Of a stretch of DNA of 64,000 nt, positions 8,958 through 16,026 are shown one piece after another. Each line of letters starts with the position of its first letter. Positions within the stretch are counted from its first letter, which is position 1. Below the pieces are notes generated by a model. That model saw only the letters and a program-made list of their open reading frames with translations, did not search any database and was not told where the DNA came from. Source of the stretch: Curtobacterium sp. MCJR17_020 (GTDB lineage: Bacteria > Actinomycetota > Actinomycetes > Actinomycetales > Microbacteriaceae); contig NZ_CP126260.1 in the NCBI RefSeq assembly GCF_003234365.2, positions 248,001 to 312,000 on the forward strand, read 5' to 3'. The translations under genes were made by a program, and so were the position numbers.

Positions 8958-9877
8958 CCCGGGTGATCGCCGGCGTCGACGTCGGCGGCACGAACACCAA
9001 GGTCGTCCTGACGACCCCCGACCTCGAGGTCGTCGACCGCGTCGACCTGCCGACGCCCGCCCACGCGGGCGGGGCGGCGATCGTGACGGCCGCCGTCGGG
9101 GCGGTGACGGGCCTGCTCGTCCGGCACCGGGCCTCCTTGGCGGGTGTCGGGGTGGGCGCGGCCGGCGTGGTCGACGCGGCCACGGGCACCGTCCTGGTGA
9201 CGGGCAACTCGTTCACCGGTTGGGCCGGTTACGGCGTGACCCGCGCGGTCAACGACGCCCTCGGCGTGCCGGCGACGCTCGACAACGACGTGAACGCGTT
9301 CCTGCTCGGCGAGATCGCCACCGGCGCGGTCGCGGGGGAGTCCGACGTGCTCGGGATGACCCTGGGCACCGGAGTCGGCGGCGCGTTCGTGCTCGGCGGA
9401 CGGCTGTTCGCGGGGCCGCGCGGTGCCGCCGGTGAGATCGGCCACGTGCCGGGCTTCGGCGACGCGCTGTGCACCTGCGGACAGGTCGGACACCTCGAGA
9501 CCATCGCGGGCGCCCGCGGCATCGCCGACCGGTACGCCGAACGATCCGGCCGGCGGCTGTCGGCGCGCGACGTCGCGGTCGCCGCACGTGCCGGTGACAC
9601 GGACGCCGCTGCCGTGTTCCAGGCCGCGGGGTGGGGGCTGGCGCGCGCTGCCCTGCTCACCGCGGGCATCCTCGACGTCACGACGATCGTGATCGGCGGC
9701 GGCATCGCGCGGTCGTGGGACCTGCTCGAACCGGCCATCACCGCGGCGATCGCGGCCGAGCCACCGGTGAGCGGCGCGACGATCCGCTTGGCGCAGTCGA
9801 CCCTCGGGTCGGACGCCGTCGCGCTCGGCGCCGCGTCGCAGGTGCGCGCGCTGGTGCTCGAGGCCGAGCCGGCGTAG
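8954..9877 (+). CDS. ROK family sugar kinase
   Basis: A 307-residue ROK kinase without a DNA-binding domain. It has the phosphate-binding loop DVGGTNTK at residues 8-15, DNDVNAFLLGE with the presumed catalytic Asp, GTGVGGAF, and the second ROK motif ending CTCGQVGHLETIAG. The usual CxCGxxGC zinc motif is altered: the third Cys is His (GHLE for GCLE), so zinc would be bound as Cys2His2 or less tightly. The start GTG overlaps the ATPase stop (GTGA). As last gene of the importer operon it should phosphorylate the imported or released sugar; glucose, N-acetylglucosamine and mannose are all family substrates and sequence alone does not choose. Confidence 0.9.
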   Translation: MTRVIAGVDVGGTNTKVVLTTPDLEVVDRVDLPTPAHAGGAAIVTAAVGAVTGLLVRHRASLAGVGVGAAGVVDAATGTVLVTGNSFTGWAGYGVTRAVNDALGVPATLDNDVNAFLLGEIATGAVAGESDVLGMTLGTGVGGAFVLGGRLFAGPRGAAGEIGHVPGFGDALCTCGQVGHLETIAGARGIADRYAERSGRRLSARDVAVAARAGDTDAAAVFQAAGWGLARAALLTAGILDVTTIVIGGGIARSWDLLEPAITAAIAAEPPVSGATIRLAQSTLGSDAVALGAASQVRALVLEAEPA

Positions 9878-9890
9878 CGGCCGGCTCGGC
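9863..9890. terminator. Terminator between convergent kinase and lipoprotein genes
   Basis: A perfect 11-bp inverted repeat, GCCGAGCCGGC (9863-9873) and GCCGGCTCGGC (9880-9890), loop gtagcg. The arm includes the final codons of the kinase gene and the loop holds part of its stop. It sits between two convergent genes and could stop transcription from both sides. Confidence 0.7.
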
Positions 9891-9901
9891 GGCAGCCGGG
9901 G

Positions 9902-10630
9902 TCAGCGCACCCAGACGACGATGCCGCGCAGGTCGTGCAGCACGGCCGCCAGGCCCGCACGCAGCGCGCGGTCGGCGCGCTCCTCGGTGAAGGTGGACGG
10001 GTCGTAGTGGCTCGACGGCCCGAGTCCTTCGCCGCGGAAGCCGCCGCCGGTCCAGTCCGCGGCCGTCACGTTCGACGTCGGCTCGGCGATCTCGGCGCCG
10101 ACCACCAGGAACTGCTGGTGCAGCGCGGTCGGCGACACCGCGGCGAGCGGGTCGACCATGTGGTTGCCGACGCTGATCACCAGGTCGGACCGCTCGTCGA
10201 TCGCCCGGGTGACCGCCGCGATCCGGTCGTCGGCGTCCGTCGCCGACACCGTCGTGACGGTGACGTCCTCGTCCGCCGCCCACGACGAGACGGCGTCGAG
10301 CAGGGTCCGGGTCGGAGCGTCCTCCGCGTCGCCGGCGTCCGACAGGAGCACGACGTCGTAACCGTCGGGGGCGTGCACCCCGGACCACGAACCCGGCTCC
10401 GGGTGGATGGTGGCCTCGGGTGCCGGCGGCCGCGTCGGGTCGGAGAAGCCCGCGCCGAGGGCACCGGCCGTGGCGTGCGCCGTCGCCGACGTGCCGGTGC
10501 CGGCGTCGGTTCCGGCTCCTGCGTCGGTCCCGCCGGGCGTCGCCGAGCACCCGGCCAGCACGGCGGCGCCGGCGCCGACGAGGGCGACGGCGGTCAGCAG
10601 GACGGTCGTCCGAGCGGCGAGGCGGGTCAC
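9902..10630 (-). CDS. Small BMP-like lipoprotein
   Basis: A 242-residue predicted lipoprotein: hydrophobic signal, lipobox VLAGC with Cys28, then a Gly/Ala/Thr-rich linker to about residue 75. The remainder resembles one lobe of a basic-membrane-protein or periplasmic-binding fold, with a VVLLSDAGD strand and an ERSDLVISVGNHMVDPLAAVS segment, as in BMP proteins where a ligand-bearing domain checks DLVI followed by G. It ends abruptly in IVVWVR. At about 165 residues the folded part is half the usual size of BMP, so ligand binding in the normal two-lobe way is doubtful. No transporter genes adjoin it. Start GTG at 10630 was chosen because it yields a standard lipoprotein signal; no clear ribosome-binding site is present. 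Confidence 0.6.
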   Translation of the reverse strand: MTRLAARTTVLLTAVALVGAGAAVLAGCSATPGGTDAGAGTDAGTGTSATAHATAGALGAGFSDPTRPPAPEATIHPEPGSWSGVHAPDGYDVVLLSDAGDAEDAPTRTLLDAVSSWAADEDVTVTTVSATDADDRIAAVTRAIDERSDLVISVGNHMVDPLAAVSPTALHQQFLVVGAEIAEPTSNVTAADWTGGGFRGEGLGPSSHYDPSTFTEERADRALRAGLAAVLHDLRGIVVWVR

Positions 10631-10752
10631 TGCATCATCGAAACACGTCGGTTCGCCCCACCGGGCCGACTCCGGCGGCTGTCCGACACCTGTCCCACTG
10701 CTGGTCACCACCTGTTCACCTGCCGGTCGTCCGAGGGCCGGATCGTCTGCGC

Positions 10753-12039
10753 GTGCCTTCCGGAACCTCCGTCGCGCTCCTGCGCCCCCGCCCCGTCCGT
10801 CCGTCCCGCCCGTCCGCGCTGATCGCGCGGGTCGTCGGCGTGATCCTGCTGCTCGGGGTGGTCGTCGTCGGCGTGCTGGCCGGTGCGTCACCGGCGTCGG
10901 CGCACGGCTTCAGCTCGGTCGTCTACGCGAAGGTGACGTCGACGGAACCGACCGTCGTGCACGCGGAGCTCGGGCTCGAGTACGACCTGATGCTCGTGTC
11001 GGTCGCCACCAGCGAGCACGACGACGCGTTCCACACGCAGGGGCAGGCGGCCTGGGACGACGGCGACTTCCCCGGGATGGTGTCGGCGGCCGAGGCGCAC
11101 ACCGACGCGCTCGGGAAGTACGTCACCGACCGGTTCTCGGTGACGGGGGCCGGCGGGCAGCGCTGCACGGGCGTGCTCGGGAAGACGGTGACGGTCGACC
11201 TGCAGGACGAGGTGCCGTACGCCCACGTGACGGCCGACTTCACCTGCCCCGAGCCGTCGGAGACGCAGACCGGACACGTCGTCCGGTCGACGCTCTTCCC
11301 GGACAGCGAGACCTTCGTGCGCGACACCGAGACGATCGTCACCTACGACGTCGACGCGAAGCAGGGGTCGGCGACGCTCGACGCCTCGCAGCCGTCGTTC
11401 TCGACCGAGCAGTCGGCCGGGCAGCGCTTCTGGGAGTTCTTCCGCCTCGGTGCCGAGCACCTGCTGACCGGCATCGACCACATCCTGTTCCTCGTCGCGC
11501 TCATCGCCGGGTCACGGCGCCTGCGCGAGGTGGTCTACACCGCGTCGGCGTTCACCATCGCGCACTCGATCACGTTCATCCTCGCCGCGCTCGGGGTGGT
11601 GAGCCCGCCCGCGATCGTCGTCGAGCCGCTCATCGCCCTGTCCATCGCCGCCGTGGCCGGCTGGTACCTGTGGCGGCTCTGGCGGCGCCGGTCGCGGGCG
11701 GACGAACTCGTGGTCGGTACGCACGGGCACTTCTCGCTCGACCGAGCCGGCTGGACGCGCCTGGCCGTCGTCTTCGCGTTCGGGCTGATCCACGGACTCG
11801 GGTTCGCCGGGGCGCTGGGCATCCACGAGGCGTTCTCGTGGCAACTGCTCGTGTCGCTCCTCATCTTCAACGTCGGCATCGAGGCGGTGCAGCTCGCGAT
11901 CATCGTCATCGTGTTCCCGCCGCTGTCCCTCCTGCGCCGGAAGGCCCACCGAGTCTCGCTCTGGGTCACCGGAGCCGTCACCGCCGGGGTGTTCGTGATG
12001 GGGATGATCTGGTTCGTCGAGCGCCTCGCTGCAGGATGA
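10753..12039 (+). CDS. HupE/UreJ-like membrane protein with exported N-terminal domain
   Basis: A 428-residue protein: signal peptide or first membrane helix ending at ASA-HG (about residue 50), an exported beta-rich domain to about residue 235, then a C-terminal multi-helix HupE/UreJ-2 domain. Family histidines are seen in GAEHLLTGIDHILFLVAL, in FTIAHSITFIL and in FGLIHGLGFAGALG. Related proteins are proposed metal (nickel or cobalt) transporters near hydrogenase or urease genes, but no such genes are here and the substrate is unknown. Transcribed toward the phosphatase gene 93 nt downstream. The GTG start lies 6 nt after GATCGT, a possible -10 of a leaderless mRNA, and lacks a good Shine-Dalgarno. 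Confidence 0.8.
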   Translation: MPSGTSVALLRPRPVRPSRPSALIARVVGVILLLGVVVVGVLAGASPASAHGFSSVVYAKVTSTEPTVVHAELGLEYDLMLVSVATSEHDDAFHTQGQAAWDDGDFPGMVSAAEAHTDALGKYVTDRFSVTGAGGQRCTGVLGKTVTVDLQDEVPYAHVTADFTCPEPSETQTGHVVRSTLFPDSETFVRDTETIVTYDVDAKQGSATLDASQPSFSTEQSAGQRFWEFFRLGAEHLLTGIDHILFLVALIAGSRRLREVVYTASAFTIAHSITFILAALGVVSPPAIVVEPLIALSIAAVAGWYLWRLWRRRSRADELVVGTHGHFSLDRAGWTRLAVVFAFGLIHGLGFAGALGIHEAFSWQLLVSLLIFNVGIEAVQLAIIVIVFPPLSLLRRKAHRVSLWVTGAVTAGVFVMGMIWFVERLAAG

Positions 12040-12132
12040 CCACGACTTGTCACTCAGCGTTTACCAAGACGTTTCGCAGTGCATGCAGAGTCTTCCGTGC
12101 TGCACCATCCCACGTCTGAGAAACGGACCACC

Positions 12133-14268
12133 ATGAGTCTCCTGTCCGGCGCCACCACACGGCGCAGATCCACCACCCTCCGCGTGTGCGGAGCCGTCCT
12201 CGGGGCCGCGCTCATCGCCGGCGCCTCGATGGTCGGCACGAACGCCGCCTCCGCGGCGACGAACACCCCCACCACCAACATCTCCACCGGCGGCCCGATC
12301 CACATCCTGCTGGGCGTCGGTGCCACCGAGAGCCAGCGCATCGCCTCGTGGTACTTCCCGACGAACGTCGCGCAGTCGCTCGAGATCCAGAAGACCGCGT
12401 CGATGACCGACGGGGTCTTCACCGACGCCAAGTCGACGATCGCCGCGTCGAAGGCCGCGAACACCGCCGTCGACACGAGCACGACGGACTCGAACACGAA
12501 GAGCATCGACGGCATCGCCGCCGAGTCGGGCTACATCAACGCCCACGCCACGATCTCGGACCTCGAGCCGAACACCTCGTACACGTACCACGTCGGTGCG
12601 GCGGACGGGTCGGCCTGGTCGGCGTCGTACACGTTCACCACGAAGAGCTTCTCCGGCGACTTCGACTTCCTGTTCTTCGGTGACCCGCAGATCGGTTCGT
12701 CGGGCTACGTCGACGACGACGGCGCGGGCTGGGCGGACACGCTGAAGTACGCCACGACGACCGAGCCGGACGCCGAGCTCCTGGTCTCCGGTGGCGACCA
12801 GATCGAGCACGCCAACAACGAGTACGAGTGGGGTGCGTTCGCCGACAGCAGCGACGTCCTCAAGCGCTACCCGTGGGCCTCGACCATCGGCAACCACGAC
12901 GTCGGCGGCAAGGCGTACGAGCAGCACAACCAGGTGCCGAACTCGCTCAAGGTGCCGGACTTCTACCCGGGTGGCAACACCACCGCGAACTCGGGTGGCG
13001 ACTACTGGTACATGTACAAGGGCGTCCTGTTCATCGACATCAACTCGAACGCCTACGCGGCCGGATCGGACGCTGCCCACGTGAACTACGTGCGCGACGT
13101 CATCAACCGCTACGGCGACGACGCGAAGTGGACCACGCTGGTCTACCACCACTCGATCTACTCGCCGGCCGACCACGCGAACGACAAGGACAACCAGCAG
13201 CGCCGGTTCGACTTCACGCGTGCGTTCTCCGACATGGGCGTCGACCTCGTCCTGCAGGGCCACGACCACTCCTACTCGCGCAGCTACGCGATCAAGAACG
13301 GCAAGAAGGCCAACGTCAACGAGCAGCCCGCTGCTCCCGAGGTCTTCTCCGGCCCCGGCGGCGTCATCTACATGACGGCGAACTCGGCCTCCGGCTCGAA
13401 GTACTACGACCTGACCACTCCGGACGCCACCCAGAGCGGCTACGGCGCGGACCCGCTCGACCCGACGGGCAAGCGCCACTGGGCCAACTCGGTCGAGAAC
13501 CAGGAGCACGTCCGCTCCTTCGTCAAGGTCTCGGTCACCGACGAGAAGCTCTCCGTGCAGGACATCCGCGCCGGCGACTGCACCACGCTCAACTCGGCGG
13601 TCCAGCACGGCAACGTCGACAGCTGCGGCGTGACGCTCCAGCCGACCGCCACCGCCGACCCGGCCGCGATCGGTTCGACCGTCGACCAGTTCGACCTGCA
13701 CGCCACGCTGCCGGCGACCACCACGACGCTCGCCGTCTCCGCCGCGTCGCAGACCTTCAACGCGGCGAAGCCGGCCACGGTCACCGCGACCATCGCCGGT
13801 GGCATCGGCAGGCAGCAGGGCACGCTGACGGTCTCGGACGGCAAGAAGGTCCTCGGTACCGTCCCCGTCAAGAACAGCACCGCGACCATGACGCTCCCGA
13901 GCGCCCTGGCCATCGGCTCGCACTCGCTCACCGCGAAGTTCGTCAACGCGGACTCGACCTTCTCGGGCACCGACTCGGCGACGGCGAAGGCCGCCACCGT
14001 CACCGTCACGAAGGCCCCGTCCCGCACGGCGCTCAAGTACAGCGGCGGCAAGGCGACCGTCCAGGTCAAGGCCACGGGCTTCACCGTGAACGGCACCGCT
14101 CGGATCTACCAGGGCACGAAGCGCCTGGCGACCGTCACCGTCGAGAACGGCAAGGTCACCTCGGCGCTCGCGCTGAAGAAGGGCACGCACAAGCTGCACG
14201 CCGTCTTCGCCGGCACCGACACCCTGACGACGAGCACCAGCCCGGTGCAGTCGATCGTCATCAAGTAA
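12133..14268 (+). CDS. Exported purple-acid-phosphatase-type metallophosphoesterase with Ig-like repeats
   Basis: A 711-residue secreted protein. Signal peptide to about residue 42, then a fibronectin-like domain (SYTYHVGAADGSAWSASYTF) as in purple acid phosphatases, then a calcineurin-like domain with metal motifs FFGDPQIGS, SGGDQIEHANN, IGNHDVGG, YHHSIYS and GHDHSYSRS. After about residue 540 come two Ig-like repeats (segments such as TTTLAVSAASQTFNAAKPAT and later TKAPSRTALKYS), typical bacterial Ig_3-type surface modules. It should hydrolyse phosphoesters outside the cell, perhaps for phosphate scavenging. Start ATG chosen for the signal peptide; its ribosome-binding site is weak. A strong terminator follows. 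Confidence 0.9.
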   Translation: MSLLSGATTRRRSTTLRVCGAVLGAALIAGASMVGTNAASAATNTPTTNISTGGPIHILLGVGATESQRIASWYFPTNVAQSLEIQKTASMTDGVFTDAKSTIAASKAANTAVDTSTTDSNTKSIDGIAAESGYINAHATISDLEPNTSYTYHVGAADGSAWSASYTFTTKSFSGDFDFLFFGDPQIGSSGYVDDDGAGWADTLKYATTTEPDAELLVSGGDQIEHANNEYEWGAFADSSDVLKRYPWASTIGNHDVGGKAYEQHNQVPNSLKVPDFYPGGNTTANSGGDYWYMYKGVLFIDINSNAYAAGSDAAHVNYVRDVINRYGDDAKWTTLVYHHSIYSPADHANDKDNQQRRFDFTRAFSDMGVDLVLQGHDHSYSRSYAIKNGKKANVNEQPAAPEVFSGPGGVIYMTANSASGSKYYDLTTPDATQSGYGADPLDPTGKRHWANSVENQEHVRSFVKVSVTDEKLSVQDIRAGDCTTLNSAVQHGNVDSCGVTLQPTATADPAAIGSTVDQFDLHATLPATTTTLAVSAASQTFNAAKPATVTATIAGGIGRQQGTLTVSDGKKVLGTVPVKNSTATMTLPSALAIGSHSLTAKFVNADSTFSGTDSATAKAATVTVTKAPSRTALKYSGGKATVQVKATGFTVNGTARIYQGTKRLATVTVENGKVTSALALKKGTHKLHAVFAGTDTLTTSTSPVQSIVIK

Positions 14269-14283
14269 CACCAGCGCACCAGC

Positions 14284-14315
14284 GAGGGCCCCGCGACTCC
14301 GGTCGCGGGGCCCTC
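14284..14315. terminator. Strong hairpin between convergent phosphatase and membrane-protein genes
   Basis: A perfect 14-bp stem, GAGGGCCCCGCGAC (14284-14297) and its complement (14302-14315), around loop tccg. It begins 15 nt after the phosphatase stop and ends 9 nt before the end of the opposing gene, so it can serve both. The core GCCCCGCGAC-nnCG-GTCGCGGGGC recurs at 54553-54594. Confidence 0.9.
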
Positions 14316-14324
14316 GTGCGTCGT

Positions 14325-14642
14325 TCAGGACTGCGCGATGGTGAACGCCCAGCCCGCGATCGGTGCTGCGACGAGGGCGACGCCGGTGGCGACCAGCCAC
14401 ACGCGGTGCTCGCGGGCGTACGCACCGCAGGCAGCGAGGACGACGATCGCCACGGGCGTGCCGATCACGGCGATCACCACGAGGGTCAGGAACGTGGACA
14501 TGTCCCGCGCGAACCACAGCAGGAGGCTCGACAGTGCGACGGCCAGGCCGACGGTCGAGCCGATGACGGCGACGGCCGCCGCCCGCGCGCCCCGACCCGT
14601 GCCGTCGTCCACCGTGCGTTCCTGGCCCCCGTCGTTGCCCAT
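14325..14642 (-). CDS. Small three-helix membrane protein, unknown
   Basis: A 105-residue protein not matched to a named family. After a charged N-terminus (MGNDGGQERTVDDGTGRGAR) there are three hydrophobic segments: about residues 22-43, 50-72 and 82-100. A conserved-looking Trp-Phe-Ala-Arg lies between the first two. No catalytic or binding motif is visible. It is transcribed alone and faces away from the gene at 14854, so it shares that promoter region. Confidence 0.65.
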   Translation of the reverse strand: MGNDGGQERTVDDGTGRGARAAAVAVIGSTVGLAVALSSLLLWFARDMSTFLTLVVIAVIGTPVAIVVLAACGAYAREHRVWLVATGVALVAAPIAGWAFTIAQS

Positions 14643-14711
14643 GTGCCGAGTGTGACACCTTGTGCGGCCGGCCGGCCGGGCGGTCGCAGGTCTCCGTGGG
14701 ATCGATCGGCT

Positions 14712-14767
14712 CCGAACGCTTTGTGGAAGCGTTCGGTTACTGATGATGCTTGTAAGCGATCGGTGAC
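14712..14767. promoter_or_regulatory. Inverted-repeat operator plus third half-site
   Basis: A perfect 10-bp inverted repeat, CCGAACGCTT (14712-14721) and AAGCGTTCGG (14727-14736), spacer tgtgg. A further half-site follows in direct orientation: AAGCGTTCGGTTAC (14727-14740) and AAGCGATCGGTGAC (14754-14767) match at 12 of 14 bases, 27 nt apart. It lies between divergent genes (starts at 14642 and 14854); a TACGCT -10-like hexamer sits just downstream. It reads as an operator for a dimeric repressor or activator; no regulator gene adjoins it. Confidence 0.6.
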
Positions 14768-14853
14768 AGCGACCGCGCGCTCCGCGCGCGTCGCGGCTAC
14801 GCTCCACTCCACCGGGGTCAGGGGTGACCCCGCTCGGTGATCAGGGGCACGCC

Positions 14854-15891
14854 ATGTCGGCACGACGACGCACGACGGTCGGGATCGCGACCGCGTTGAC
14901 ACTGATCGGCGTGCTCGTCGCGCCGGTCACCGCGGCGGTGGCCGCTCCGGACGACGGTGCGCTCACCGTCATGCTGACCGACCCGGAGAAGCGTCCGCTC
15001 GCGATGGAGGGCGTGGTCGTCGACCTCCGCACCCCGGACGGCGGCACCGCTGACTCGGCGACGAGCGACCGCCGCGGCCGGATGACGTTCGACGCGGTCC
15101 TGGCAGGCACGTGGACGCTGCACGGTGAGCGCGAGGGGTCGTACGGCTTCGACGACGTGGTCCCGGCGGAGCGGACCGGCGTCGTGGTCAGCGCCGGTGG
15201 GCGCGAGACCGTCGTACTCGTGATGCGGCGGGGTGCATCGATCGGCGGCACGGCCCACAATCCGTACGGCGCGGACCTGTCCGGTGCCGCGGTCGTCGTC
15301 CGTGGCTGGAACACCGGCTCCGTGCGGCGGACCGTCACCTCGACCGACGGCCACTACTGGGTGCACGGCCTGCCGAGCGACGACTACAGCGTGCAGGTCA
15401 ACGCGCACGACGAGACACTCGACTCGTGGCCGGCGCTCCGCAGCGAGTCGTGGGGCTTCCACCGCGATCCGGGTGCCACGGCGGAGCGTTCCTACGTCCG
15501 AGTGGCTCACCAGGCCGGCGGCCGCACCGAGACGGTCGTGGACGGCATCGACGCGAGCTCGACCGAGGGGGTCACGCTCACCGGCATCCTCAACCCGCAG
15601 CTCGACACCGACTTCACCGGCGCCGTCGTCCACGTGTACGGCGAGTCCATCGGCAGCACCTTCGACACACACCTGAGCTCCTGGTCGCCCGGCCGGGGCG
15701 GCACCTTCGGCGCGGTACTGAGCCCCGGACGCTACAAGGTCGAGGTCGTCGGCTGGTCACCGAGCCAACGTCGGTACGTATCGTACTGGTACGGCGGTGA
15801 GGGCAATCGGCCGGTCGCGGACCGCGCGGCGTCGCACACGATCGTCATCCGTGACGAGAGCCGCTCGATCTCGTTCTGGAGCACTCGCTGA
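14854..15891 (+). CDS. Exported carboxypeptidase-regulatory-like repeat protein
   Basis: A 345-residue secreted protein with a signal peptide ending near AVAAPDD (residue 30). The rest is made of about three beta-sandwich repeats of the carboxypeptidase-regulatory type, each with a pattern such as GVVVDLRTPDGG, GAAVVVRGWNTG or GAVVHVYGESIG, followed by a TSTDGHYWVHGLPSDDYSV-like strand pair. No catalytic domain is seen, so a structural or binding role at the surface is likely. The ATG at 14854 is chosen over one 30 nt upstream because CAGGGG precedes it. Nearby operators (14712-14767) may control it. Confidence 0.7.
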   Translation: MSARRRTTVGIATALTLIGVLVAPVTAAVAAPDDGALTVMLTDPEKRPLAMEGVVVDLRTPDGGTADSATSDRRGRMTFDAVLAGTWTLHGEREGSYGFDDVVPAERTGVVVSAGGRETVVLVMRRGASIGGTAHNPYGADLSGAAVVVRGWNTGSVRRTVTSTDGHYWVHGLPSDDYSVQVNAHDETLDSWPALRSESWGFHRDPGATAERSYVRVAHQAGGRTETVVDGIDASSTEGVTLTGILNPQLDTDFTGAVVHVYGESIGSTFDTHLSSWSPGRGGTFGAVLSPGRYKVEVVGWSPSQRRYVSYWYGGEGNRPVADRAASHTIVIRDESRSISFWSTR

Positions 15892-15910
15892 CGCCCGGCG
15901 TCGGCGTCAG
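15888..15910 (+). terminator. Short hairpin after the 14854 gene
   Basis: Perfect 8-bp arms CTGACGCC (15888-15895) and GGCGTCAG (15903-15910), loop cggcgtc, overlapping the stop codon. A likely weak terminator separating this gene from the next start at 16027. Confidence 0.5.
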
Positions 15911-16026
15911 TTCACAGCCAGCACGACGTCATCCTCCAGGACGATTCGCCGCGATCCGCTGCGTCCCTACTGTTGGCTCCGGAGCGTGCGGTGGCGCACG
16001 CCCGCAGCCTCCGGGGGAGAACCACC

